NCBI GenBank assembly: GCA_030686995.1
Contig: CM060694.1
Location: 89,952,762 to 90,016,761 of the forward strand
Direction: 5' to 3'
Source of the DNA: Artemisia argyi
Taxonomy: Eukaryota; Streptophyta; Magnoliopsida; Asterales; Asteraceae
DNA: 64,000 nt
Part shown: positions 12,701-23,395 of the stretch, in pieces
How the letters are laid out: each line of letters begins with the position of its first letter
Position numbering within the stretch: the first letter of the stretch is position 1
Notes under the pieces: model-generated
Databases searched by the model: none
The model's input: only the letters and a program-made list of their open reading frames with translations
What the model was told of the DNA's origin: nothing
Made by a program: the position numbers and the translations under genes

Positions 12701-14040
12701 ATCAAGTGTCATAGCAGCTTTCACTTGTTTTTGAAAATTTTCACAACAATGTAACAATATTTTGATACTTGTGGTTTTTGCATCTGATAAATGTTTGAGT
12801 GACATTACTGTAACAGTGACGAAACTTGGTTACTGGTTACTATTGACTTACACTTTCCTTTTACTGAATAGAGATAATACCAAAATACAAGATTTAGCCA
12901 AGTTTTTGGTGAATTTAAAGTTGATTTTTGTTCTCTCTCTGAAATGAGCTTGTATCAGTAGTTGGTAATTTAATGATGGCAATCTAGTATCTTTACCATT
13001 GAACTGGCATTACATGTCAAAAGAGAACCACTTTAATAAGCAAGAAGCATAGAGCACAAATGAGTATAGGTGTGAAGATGTATTCATTTATTTCAATAAA
13101 ATAAAATTATTTATAGCAGTTGTCTTTTCTTATTTATGCAGATATATTTGTCAAGACCTTCACTGGCAAGACGATCTCTTTGGAAGTCAAACGCTCTGAC
13201 ACCATCGGCAATGTGAAAGCCAAGATCCATACTGCGGAAAATATTTTCCCTGACGAGCAAGTGCTAATCTTCAATGAATATGTTCTTGGGGACACGATTA
13301 CCCTTGCCAAAGTCCGTATCAAGAAGGATTCCACCCTCACTCTTATGCGTAAATCTGGTGGATTGGTTCGGATATTCGTTAAGAACTACAAAGGAATGAT
13401 CACCACTCTGAAAGTTAAACTCTCGGACACCATTGGTTATGTGAAAACCAAGTACTCTGGTAGTTACCATGAGGATTATGAACTTATCTTCAATGAAACT
13501 GTTCTATGCGACAATTGTACCCTTGCGGACTTCCACATTAAAGAGGAATCCACCCTAACATGTATGCTTAAATCAGAGGGATGGATAAATATATTCGTTA
13601 AGACCCTCACTGGAGAGACCATCGGTCGGACAGTCAAACCCTCAGATACCATTGCTAGAGTAAAAGGGTGGATCCAGTTTCGCGAACGTATTCCCAATGA
13701 TGAGGTGGTTTTGATTTTCAATGATATGGTTCTTGATGATAGTGGTACCCTTGTCGACTTTTACATAAAGGATGGATCCGTCCTTACACTTATGCGTAAA
13801 TCAAAGGGATTTATGCAGATATCAGTCAAGACCCTCACCGGAAAGACTATACCTCTGGAAGTCAAACCCTCAGACACCATCAGCAATGTGCAAGCCAAGA
13901 TCCAGGATAAGGAAGGCATTCCTCCGGTTCAGCAACGATTGATCTTCAGTGGAATGATGCTTGCAGAAGGCCTTACCCTTGCTGACTACAACATCCACAA
14001 GGAATCCGTCCTCCATCTTGTGCTTAGATTAAGGGGATAA
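9771..14040 (+). CDS. Ubiquitin-like gene A: acidic N-terminus plus four degenerate ubiquitin units
   Basis: Model: exon 1 9771-9927, intron 9928-13141 (GTAAGG..TGCAG), exon 2 13142-14040; 351 residues, frame consistent across a phase-1 intron. Exon 1 encodes a basic patch (KRKR, residues 15-18) followed by a Ser/Asp/Glu-rich tail with [10 protein letters not shown]. The ubiquitin units cover residues 54-126, 127-199, 200-275 and 276-351. Unit 4 is closest to true ubiquitin ([20 protein letters not shown] and a LHLVLRLRG end). At the internal junctions the RLRGG-M of ubiquitin is replaced by KSGG-L, KSEG-W and KSKG-F, so the residue at position 76 is never Gly. The protein ends RLRG, one Gly short. 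The Lys48 position is Tyr, Thr, Met and Met; the Ile44 region (LIF) is kept. Unit 2 is about three residues short in the helix-to-strand loop. It is very unlikely to be a ubiquitin precursor. The 3' flank resembles that of gene C, supporting common descent. Confidence 0.8.
10020..10053. repeat. (TTTA)n microsatellite in gene A intron
   Basis: A run of tandem TTTA units within the intron. Confidence 0.85.
10184..10526. mobile_element. Fold-back MITE-like element in gene A intron
   Basis: The left arm (about 10184-10240, containing ACTACTCGTCTAATACCT) is repeated in inverted orientation at about 10475-10526 (AGGTATTATTAGACGAGTAG), giving imperfect arms of about 50 bases. No coding sequence and no clear target duplication. 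Confidence 0.6.
10720..11103. mobile_element. hAT-like MITE in gene A intron
   Basis: The ends are imperfectly inverted (CAGGGTGGCAAAATGG against AATGGCAAATTTGACC). The flanks carry GATTGTAA (10712-10719) and GCTTGTAA (11104-11111), an 8-base duplication with one mismatch, the hAT length. The interior has GGGTCA/GGGTCGGGTCA subterminal motifs and no ORF. Confidence 0.6.
11608..11690 (+). mobile_element. SINE-like fragment in gene A intron
   Basis: It contains GGTTCAAACCC, a Pol III B-box form, then a conserved 3' end (GTCGGAAATCATGGTTACC) and an A-rich tail. AATAGTC occurs on both sides. The same 3' end recurs in the SINE at 28541-28754 and in fragments near 21185 and 37345. Confidence 0.5.
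12571..12604. repeat. Poly(T) tract in gene A intron
   Basis: An uninterrupted T run of about 33 bases, possibly the A-tail of an old minus-strand retroposon. No associated body recognised. Confidence 0.6.
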
Positions 14041-16485
14041 AGAAGCTATTCAGTTAGACGAGCATATCCTATGATACATATTATACTAAATGATGATGCT
14101 CAAGTGTCTTTGGATGTGGCTCAGTTTTGTTACTTGTTGTGTACAAGTATCTTAACTAATTTGAAGGTTGCTTTGTCATATTACTGTTCTGTTTTTTCCT
14201 AAATACCAAAACTTAATGTGATTTAGTTCCTTTTCTTTTGGGATCATCAGATCATGCCATGTTAGACTGTCAAATCTTATTTTAGACTGTCAAATCTTTT
14301 TGTTCACCTCATTACTTTATTGGCTCCTTGCAATTGGGCCTGTCGAGATTTTGTTTAGCTGTTAGCTAGAGCTCACAACAATGCACTTCCTTCTCTAAAA
14401 CACAAAAAGGATAAGAGGGTTTTGGGGTAGCAATCATTTTGAATTAATTTTCTGCCTTCATATTGCAATGCTAGCAGTGGCATTTGGTATTTGCATCTCA
14501 TGAGTGTTTCGGCTGCTGTTAATGCTATTTGTATGATGAATTATTTCTTCACATAGTTCTGTGACAATATTAATGGTGGCTATCTGTATTTGCTGTGTTT
14601 TTTATATGAAAAGTATTTCCTTAATGCTCACCAATTGTTAGATGAATCACTTGGTTAAAATTTTCAAATGGAGGAAATGAAATCCTTATCAAGTCACCAA
14701 CAAAACCCAACAACTGATTGAAACCTGTATGCAACAAGTCACTAAGAAAACTAAAACCCAACAACTACTCAATATCTTGTTTTCATGTCCATTGCTTCTA
14801 AATCTTACACCTGTGTTCAAGAATCGTAATGACCCATATGAAAAAGTTGATTATGTTTAGTTTATTCTGAGGAACCAGTGAGGCTTATTATACTTTTCAT
14901 ATGTGAACTGTGAAATTTGTTTTTTTGAAAATGAAGTAGGAAGAACAAGTATAACATAAAGGTATTAAATAAGTACATTCTGCGCGCATACCTTCAAGAA
15001 TGTTTACAAGCATTTGCATCAATGCAGTAGAAAAATACATTACTTTTTAGTTTTTACACAATGTCATCCTCATTTTTTCTTTACTGATACAGCGTTTACA
15101 TAGAATGCTACATAGGCAATATTCTGATGTGACATGTCCAAGTCTTGAAAGTTTAGTTTCTAAGTAACAAATTGCTATGATACTCTTTTTAGACTTGGGT
15201 TATTACCAAATGGAAATAATCTTAAATTTCTGAGCCTTATTGTGTTGTGCAAATATACATGAAAATAATACTGAAGGCTCATTTGGCTCTTCATCTGGAA
15301 AAATCTCCCATTCGGTCACAGTTAAAAGAAAAAATCTGAAAGCCTCTGATTTGAAATAAACCTCTCTTCTCTACCAAACCACCTCTCTCGCCCAAAATCC
15401 TCACCTTATTACAACCAACGGATGGCCATTTTCCTGCACTTCTACTCCATTATAAGAGGTCTGCACTTCTTTTAATTCATGGTTCACAGCAGAGCTCATT
15501 CAACGGATTGCAGCCACTCACCATTTCTCGTAAAGGTAACCTTTTAATCTGCAATGCAATTGCTCTGAAGAAGGCATAGCTTTGTTGTTATTTTTATCAT
15601 AAATGTTTTAAAATAAATTGGACTTTGGAGTTCTATTGAATGAGGCGTGTATTTCTATTATTTTTGCTATTAAAATTGTTTGCGAGTTGTATCAGCACTC
15701 AATTTAAAGATCGTGTATGTTATGTATCTGCACTTAAATTAAATATGCTGAGGATCCATTTCGCTAGTAAGTTCCTAAAATTTTATTTGTTTAAAAATCA
15801 CAACCTGGTATCAATACATTGTATAGACTCCTGCTGTGTATCCTCGATTGTTGCATCATTAGATGTTATGTTTCAGTTTCGATTTTAGTATTGAGCGAAA
15901 GGTCATTGATGATATACTTAAAGTTTTTATCTACTTATTTTGTTTTTATAAGATTAGGCAAATTTCATATGATGACCAAACTAATCCAAAATTGAAGTTC
16001 CATTCATTTTTACGTCAATAAGTTAGACTGCATTTGTTTAAGAAAGCACATAGACTAGCTCAAAATTTAGTGGACAGTCATCTGATCTAAAGTATCTAAA
16101 CGGACCAGTTTTGTAATTCCTACCATAACTTAATAATATCCTATATGATCCTTGTGAATCTGGGACATTTTCGAATTTTATGCACGTATGGCCTTTCCTA
16201 GCTTAACCATTAAGGTACTGACATCATGAATCACTTGTTAATTGTAATTTTGATCATGTGGGTAACATATACTGTCTTGACAATATGTAAGTAACTATGC
16301 TTTGTTAGGGAAATAAATATCATACAAGCAATATTTGCATTAGTGGCAGTTCTTTCTTCTTATATGTGTCAAAAGATTGTGATTTATGTATAAATTATAA
16401 GACATGAAGCTTTTTGCAGTAGCTATCGATGAAAATGAAAATGTTTGAGTAAGATTGACAAATGACTAGATTAAATATTTTCTAG
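14041..16485. other. 3' flank of gene A and intergenic DNA
   Basis: The first ~120 bases are the 3' flank of gene A and share stretches such as GATGCTCAAGTGTCTTT (with small changes) with the gene C 3' flank. The remainder is AT-rich, with no supported gene. Confidence 0.5.
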
Positions 16486-16657
16486 AATTATGTATTGAAG
16501 AAGTTAAAACAGTAGGTCGAGGGGGAACGAGCCTACAAAAAGAAACATGGGCCAAGTTGCATAGTAAACTTCACGAAACATGTGGCATGAAGGTTACACA
16601 GAAGCATATGAAAATCATGTTGTTATATGAAAGGGAAGTAATTAATGTGGATGGGTG
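16486..16657 (+). pseudogene. Myb/SANT-like domain fragment, interrupted by a hAT element
   Basis: After an acceptor-like TTTTCTAG the frame reads LCIEEVKTVGRGGTSLQKE, then TWAKLHSKLHETCGMKVTQK and HMKIMLLYERE. The pattern (CIEEV, small-residue turn, W, two helices, K-rich end) is that of the plant Myb/SANT-like domain found in transposon-associated and unknown nuclear proteins. The frame is cut by the hAT element at 16658; beyond that insertion it stops after a few codons. It is a remnant. Confidence 0.6.
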
Positions 16658-17600
16658 CAGTGTAGTCAAAAGCGAGAAAAAGCGCGCTTTAAGCGAAGAA
16701 GCGAAGCGAAGCGCCCTATAGCGCTTTGATTCTAAAAAAGCGATGCGTTTTACTAAAGCGAGCAGAAGCGACCTAAAGCGACCGAAAAGCGACCTAAAAG
16801 CGCTCGCTTTTTTGCATAACGGCTAGTTTTTAATTTTTTACCTAATGAAGTTTTACAGCCGGCCCTAATCTTTTAAATTAGGTTAAATATTTACAAAACT
16901 AACCCTTTAACATAATATTATAAATTGGCACGAAGGAAAACGACCAGGAAAAGAGCATGTATCAAACATTGGCACGAAGAAAAAACAAAAAGGGCCTATG
17001 GGCAATTATGTTAGGAAACCAGAAGTAGTAGTTCAAATGAGAAAAGAAGGAAAACTAAAGCAATCGATAGTGGCTGATGCTTTTGACAAAGAAAGAAGGG
17101 CGAAGACCATTCAGTACATTGCCCGGTTCTTTTATCAAGCTGGTATACCTTTTAATGCAGCTCGGTTAGATTCCTTCAAGGTCGCTATAGAAGCAATTGG
17201 GCAATACAAGAAGAAATGCACCGGCATCTACAAGTAGGACATCTACAAGTAGGGCACTCTTCGATGAATCCGACGAGGATCTTGTAGATGAAGATGATAT
17301 AGTGGATCTCAGAAACGATGGGGAAATAAGAAATGAGAACTTAGATGATTATTCCGAATAAAAAATATTAGACTTTAAGCTTTAACTATTTGAATAAACT
17401 TCTCTTTTGTGGTCTTTTTAGATTGAAAATGAAGATTTTAAGATAATTATGTTTTTATTTAACCATTGTTTTCATACTAGACACTATTATATGCACAAAG
17501 GGTAAAAAGTTAATTGAAGCGCTCGCTTTTGTCGCTTCTCGCTTCTCGCTTTAGAAAAAGGCATGTCGCTTTGAGGTCGCTTTCGCTTTTAACTACCTTG
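16658..17600 (+). mobile_element. Non-autonomous hAT element with perfect 8-bp target duplication
   Basis: Terminal inverted repeats CAGTGTAGTCAAAAGCGA (left) and CAAGGTAGTTAAAAGCGA (right, inverted) are flanked on both sides by GATGGGTG (16650-16657 and 17601-17608), a perfect 8-base duplication. Subterminal zones at about 16670-16810 and 17515-17590 are crowded with AAGCGA/AAGCGC motifs in inverted array, typical of hAT transposase-binding regions. At 943 bp it is an internal-deletion derivative holding only pieces of a transposase. Confidence 0.93.
16998..17361 (+). pseudogene. hAT transposase remnant
   Basis: The frame at 16998-17237 encodes RAKTIQYIARFFYQAGIPFN then AARLDSFKVAIEAIGQY, the start of the DUF659-type hAT transposase domain. 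It then passes directly to an acidic C-terminal tail in another frame (ALFDESDEDLVDEDDIVDL, to about 17361). The catalytic core and dimerisation region between these parts are missing, so it cannot transpose itself. Confidence 0.8.
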
Positions 17601-17739
17601 GATGGGTGTATACGAGAGAAACATATATAATCCTCAAATTAATCCGTTCAACTTAAATGATGAATGGGGAGATTTTTTAAAGTGTGTCGCTAAGATCTTA
17701 TGCTTTTCAATTTTATCCCAAATTACTTTGTTCTAGGGT

Positions 17740-19345
17740 CATCCCAAATTTAGACAAAATTACTGCAGTCATCGCCATCGTTTGATAAGTTGCTCGCCAC
17801 TAGTCCAATTTCGTAACAACGTTAACTTTCAGTCGTTATTTAATGTCACGTGCCAGGAGGGTAAGTTTGGCATCTCCATTTTCTTTTTGAATTTTGTATT
17901 TCTTTTTATCCAAACTCAAAAAAACAAAAAACACCCAAAGATCAAAGATATCAAATTCAGCTACTTAAAAATATTGTTGTACTTTTTTTATCCACTCTAT
18001 ATCATACACTAGAAGATCATATATGAAACGATTAAACATCATCCAGTCAACCAACAATATTATCGTCACCATCATCATCTTCCCCACGTGTTGCTGCTTC
18101 GCTGGAAAAGTCACAACGCTGCCGTCTCGCCAGAAAAGCCACATCGTCGTGCCTCACAGAAGATCCACATCGCTGCCTCCGTATTTTTGTGTGCTTTTTT
18201 GATTTCCAAATATGTATTTGTTGATTTTGTTGATTTTTGTGGGTTTTATTGATTTCAAGATTTTTGTGTGCTTTAGGATCTCATTTAGTTCGTTGGATCC
18301 TGTAAGTTGTTTGGATGGTGAATGTGCATGGTCAACCAACAGTGAAGTGATTAGGAGTCTGTTAAAGATCTTGTTTTGATATGTTTGTTGAATTTGACTG
18401 ATCTTTTGGTTGTGATCTTATGTTTGTGATGCGTTTGTAAGAAAATGATACATATAAATAAGAAAAGTGGTCTTAAACAAAATCGAGGATAGGATCTTGT
18501 ATGCATTGTTTTTTTATTGAGAAGTAAGCACAAACATGAATGTGGAGACTGCTACAACCACCCATGAATGTAATTCAATAGGAAATCCAACTAAGTCGAG
18601 TTACTGTAGCAAATCCAATTAAATCGAATTAAAAGATTCTAGTATGATAGTGGAAAAGAACATGTCAAATTTGATCTTGAAGGTCAAAACTGGTTGTAGT
18701 GATAATCGAAGCTCAAGTTACTTTTAAAAGTGTAGTTTGTATGGTAAGGATACAGTGAGAAGAAATCTTAAAATGAGAAGAATGAGAAATGACTATAATG
18801 GCATATTTGAAATGCATCGACTTGAATTAGATACATCTCTATTCATTTAGATGCATCACAATTAGTTTCGAAAGTGAATTTGAAGTGAAAACGATGCAAA
18901 GTAGTACTAGCAACAAATTTGACCCGCAAATGACGAAAAATATATAGGATTCGTCTAACTTGATGATATGCATCTAATATATGTATATGCATCTAATTTT
19001 TAGCTTGAAAATATATTATGATGCATCTCAAGATTAGGGATGTATCTAATTCAAATTGATGCATCTATAATATGTAGTTATAGTTATTTCTCATTCTTCT
19101 TATTTTAAGAATTCTTCTTATTTGATCCTTACTCGAAAAGGGGTAGTTAATGGCAATAACACTTAAGAGGTAAAAGATAAGATGACAAAGGACAAAAAGC
19201 AAAATGACTATACTACCCTCATGTGCCTGGGCACGTGACATGAGATAACGAGAAAACTAACCGTCATTACAAAATTGGACTAGCAGCGTGCAACTTTTCA
19301 AATGTTGAGGAGGACTGCAGTAATTTTATCGAAATTTAAACTATA
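17740..19345. mobile_element. Long-TIR Mutator-like element (about 1.6 kb)
   Basis: The left arm at about 17740-17880 and the right arm at about 19205-19345 are inverted copies over roughly 130 bases. For example, ACAAAATTACTGCAGTC on the left matches GACTGCAGTAATTTTATC on the right, and both arms carry a CTAGTCCAATTT and GTCACGTGCC block. Long terminal repeats without transposase suggest a non-autonomous MULE. Exact ends and target duplication are not resolved. The interior (about 18030-18180) has a GC-richer, possibly captured segment that I could not identify. Confidence 0.65.
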
Positions 19346-19513
19346 CATTGAATCTGCAAAAACCTTGAGAACTAAATGTGTAATTTACTCTAAAATAAAA
19401 TTCCCAAATTAAAATAACCACCTGTTAACATGATTATGTGGCCACCATACGTCAACACAGCCTTCCCAATAATTAACTTGTTTGTAGACAACAAGTAACA
19501 AATCAGCAGTTCA

Positions 19514-21633
19514 TCAAAATGTAAACATACAATCGATGATGGATTCATTTTGGATGTTGTACTCGGAAAGGGTATGGTTGTCCTTGAGCCTAATTCCTTC
19601 AAAGATCAGAACTTGCTGGTCTGGGGGAACAGGCATATCTTCCTCATCACTGAGCCTGGCTTTCAAATTGGCGACAGTGTCTAAGGGCTTGACTTCGATA
19701 GAGAATGTCATATCAGTATTAGTCTTGACAAATATGTGCAGCAATCTCCTTGATTTACGCATAAGTGTGAGGGTAGATCCATTCTTAATTTGGAAGTCGA
19801 GAAGAGAACCTCTGTCATCAAGAACCATTTCATCAAAGATCAACACCTGTTTGTCAATAGGAATAGGTTCAGGTTTGTCAAAGGGAATTCGGTTCCAATG
19901 CCAAGACTTGATCTCAGTTTTCACCTTGCCAATGGTATCGGAGGGTTTGACATAAAGAGAAATGGTCATTCCGGTGAGGGTCTTGATGAATATTTGCATC
20001 GGTGCCCTTGATTTACGCATAAGTGTGAGGGTTGATCCATTCTTAATGTTGAAGTCACCAAGGGCACAGCTTTCATCGAGAACCATTTCATTGAAAATGA
20101 GCGCCTCATAATCACAGTCAATATGAGGGATCTTGGCTTTCACGTTACCAATGGTGTCTGAGAGTTTGACTTTCAAGGAGCAGAGCCTCATTCCGTTGTG
20201 GCGATTGATGAAAATCGGCACCAACCCACTTGATTTAAGCATAAGTGTGAGGGTTGATCCATTCTTAATGTTGAAGTCACCAAGGGCACAGCTTTCATCG
20301 AGAACCATTTCATTGAAAATGAGCGCCTCACAGTCACAGTCAATATGAGGGATCTTGGCTTTCACGTTACCAATGGTGTCTGAGAGTTTGACTTTCAAGG
20401 AGCAGAGCCTCATTCCGTTGTTGCGATTGATGAAAATCGGCACCAATCCACTTGATTTAAGCATGAGCGTGATGGTGGAATCATTCTTGATGTAAAAGTA
20501 GGCAAGGGTAACAGAGTCCTCAAGAATCGTTGCATTGAAGATCAGAGCCTGCTCGTCATGGGGAATGCCAATTATATCTCTGATCTTGGCTTTCACGTCG
20601 TAGATGGTGTCTGAGCTTTCAACTTTCAGAGACAAGATCTTTCCATTGGGGGTCTTTACGTATATATCTACACGAAAAAACAAAGACTGTAAAAACCATA
20701 ACATATTAAACCAATAAGAAACAATCATCTGATATTCAGATCAATGGATATATCCTCAGATAATGTATGCTTCATGTCATATGTACTCAATACTTCTAGT
20801 CTAGTGTAACACAGAACATTTCTCTTTTGGGATGAATTAAAGCTATCGTGAAATTGAGACAAACGGTTATCTTTATATTTCTAGTATTCTAGATATTCAT
20901 CAGAAATTTAAGCTTTTATACAATATGAACATTGTATTGCCAAAACTTTGACTGATAGTTCTGTTTGTAAAATTTGGATGGACTGCTTTTCAACCAAAAC
21001 TTTTATGCGAATCATTTCATCTAGTAAAACGAAAGATGATAATGAATTTCATATCAAGTAGCACTACGCATCAAATTCTTACTTCCAAACTAAAAATTTA
21101 ACATACACCTACACACATTGTATTCAAAGCAGATTCAATTCCTATTTTGATTTTTGATACATTTTTTCTTTCCTTTTTTGGGTAACCAAGGTTTTGACCT
21201 TTGGCCGACTAATCGACCAAACATATTCAAACCACGCCCTCCTTTTCCCTAGAGGTTGGCGTGGCTACTTCAAGTGTGGCGCTCTAAGCATTTACATTTC
21301 CAATAATTATACTCACAACTCTTCGCAACTCGCGCAGCTACCGCTAGTGGTTAACAAACTATCTTTTTGATTCCCAAAAATAAAATAAAAATTCCAGCCA
21401 GCAATACACAATTTGACACACAAAAACATCTAAAAAATATCAACACAACCTACATTTTGATGCTAATGATAATGAAGGATAACTTTATCTATGAAGCCCT
21501 AAAAGCTAATAGCAAAAGAGTGAAAATAATTGTCCTTACTGTTTATCTCATCATCTTCAAAATCGCTGAGGCTATCAGAGTTGGAGTCTGCGTGGCGCAT
21601 CCGTTTCCTGGATGAAGAATAGTTTAAAGCCAT
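19514..21633 (-). CDS. Ubiquitin-like gene B: basic/acidic N-terminus plus five degenerate ubiquitin units
   Basis: Model on the minus strand: exon 1 21633-21540, intron 21539-20668 (GTAAGG..GTGTAG), exon 2 20667-19514; 415 residues, phase-1 intron as in A and C. Exon 1 encodes a KRMR patch and the tail DSNSDSLSDFEDDEIN. Units span residues 33-105, 106-179, 180-253, 254-339 and 340-415. Junctions read KSSG-L, KSSG-L, KSRA-P and KSRR-L: Gly76 is absent everywhere. Units 2 and 3 are almost identical (74 residues each, differing at two internal positions and at the end), a recent internal duplication. Both are short in the loop after the helix. Unit 4 has a ~10-residue insertion built from a repeated IPxDK motif. 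Unit 5 keeps PPDQQVLIFEG but ends MFTF with no RLRGG tail. The Lys48 position is changed in all units. A young copia element sits 322 bases upstream of the start codon. Confidence 0.78.
21180..21370 (-). mobile_element. SINE-like fragment in gene B intron
   Basis: It contains GGTAACCAAGGTTTTGACC and CGACTAATCGACCAAAC, the inverted form of the 3' end shared with the SINE at 28541-28754. The body is degenerate and boundaries are not clear. Confidence 0.4.
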
Positions 21634-21955
21634 TTTAGGGTTATCGACACAGTGAGTTAAAAGGGTTGTTTGGTTCTCTGTTTCCTGTTTGGCGAATGAA
21701 CACAAAGTGAAATGAAATGAAACAAGAGAGAGAGTAAAGTGAGGTAAACTGGTAAAGTACACTACATTTTTATTCTTTCTTTCAAGAAATTTGAATTTCA
21801 ACGAAGTTAAAATTTGGGACAAAAGGAAAGGAAACAGAATATGAGAGGAACTTTTGTTAATAAAATTGCCATTCTCATATTTGGATGGAAATGGAAATGA
21901 TTGTTAATAAAATTTCCATTCTTATTTTTTGAATTATCAATTTTTGTTTGGGTTG

Positions 21956-22125
21956 TATTATAAATTATATATGGGCCTATGAGTTATGTCTATTCATCCT
22001 ATTCTTTAGGAACAAGTTAGGGTTTAGACTATTAGCCTTATATATACATCCTGCTTGTAACCTTATGGGATTCATTCAATAAGAATTCTCTCTTCTCTTT
22101 ACTCTTGTTCATTACTTTTACAATA
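21956..22125 (+). repeat. 5' LTR of the copia element
   Basis: 170 bases, beginning TATTATAAATTATATATGGG and ending TTACTTTTACAATA. Comparison with the 3' LTR and the GGTTG duplications fixes the ends at TATTAT..ACAATA, not the usual TG..CA. A TATATATA stretch within it could serve as a core promoter. Confidence 0.93.
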
Positions 22126-22126
22126 C

Positions 22127-22141
22127 GTTATCAGCACGCTC
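22127..22141 (+). other. Probable primer binding site of the copia element
   Basis: GTTATCAGCACGCTC follows the 5' LTR by one base. It shares TATCAG with the initiator-Met tRNA primer site but is not a clean match, so the primer tRNA is uncertain. Confidence 0.45.
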
Positions 22142-22935
22142 TACAAATATTTTTCAGTTTACAAAGGTACGTTTACAGATTTTTTTTCTTCGTATCCATC
22201 CTATTTACTGTTACCATCATACGCTACACCATCAAACATTATTATTGTTATATTATGATCACATGAATGTTATTATTATATTAATATATAAGCAAGAACG
22301 ACAGTGACACTTATAATAGATTATTAGTTTTATTATAACACTGTGATTGATGCTATTCTCATATGAGTTTGATATTAACCTATAAAGTGTTCATATGACG
22401 TTTATAATATATGAGATTATCATCTTGATTACGTGCAACGTTACTTCTCTTTTTCTACGAGTATTAATCTGTTACGTAATCTATTTTGAAATCTTAGAGG
22501 TATGTGTCGAGTTCTTTAGTATGCTAACAATGTTTACTACATGTGTTACAATACTTGTTTAATTGTTTTTACTCGTAATTATATCATCTATGTTTGTACT
22601 TTTGTTTTATATGACTTCATATTAGATAAGTAAGAAGATCTTATAAATCTCGAACCCATTAATATTCAATCGTTGATGCATATTAAAGTCACATGTTACT
22701 TGCTGTTTGCTATTCTTCAATTTCTGTATAACTTTATTTGATTTGTGTAAGTAATATAGTATCACAATTCACATCTAAAATAAAGATTGTTACTTTATTA
22801 TTCAAGACAATTTGTCATCACCACCTATACAATAAAGATACATATATACGGAGTAGTGTTATTTATTTTTTATTTTTTTTTGGGGTTATAATTGGTTATA
22901 CAAGTTTACTTCGATTAAAAGTTGTGTAATATCTT

Positions 22936-23245
22936 ATATGATCTTTTCATAAAGATCAATATCATAACTTCATGTTATGACTTTAAACTTAAAAAAAAAT
23001 AGAACATCAAGTTCTAATATGATCTTTTCATAAAGATCAATATCATAACTTCACGTTATGACTTTAAACTTTTAAAAAAAAATTTAGAACATCAAGTTCT
23101 AATATGATCTTTTCAAAGATCAATATCATAACTTCATGTTATGACTTTAAACTTAAAAAAAAAAAACAAAAATTAGAACATCAAGTTCTAATAGGATCTT
23201 TTCATAAAGATCAATATCATAACTTCATGTTATGACTTTAAATTG
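22936..23245 (+). repeat. Four tandem ~85-base repeats in the copia leader
   Basis: Units begin at 22936, 23017, 23102 and 23191, the last partial. Each carries GATCTTTTCATAAAGATC and CATAACTTCATGTTATG, both short inverted repeats able to form hairpins, and the first three end in AGAACATCAAGTTCTA. They lie in the untranslated leader before Gag. Confidence 0.9.
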
Positions 23246-23395
23246 TACTTCATGACGTGAATGTATATATACATGGATTATTCTAGTAATTAAATTTAGT
23301 CCTCCTATGAATAAAAAAAAAAGTACTTGTAGTAGTAAAGTAATCTATTATATGATTTTCTAATGCACTTGTTTTTTTATGTAGTTTAAAAAAAA

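Noticed and set aside
13134..13721. Minus-strand frames opposite gene A (and similar ones opposite B and C)
   Set aside because: Antisense shadows of ubiquitin-like units; no independent domain or splice support.
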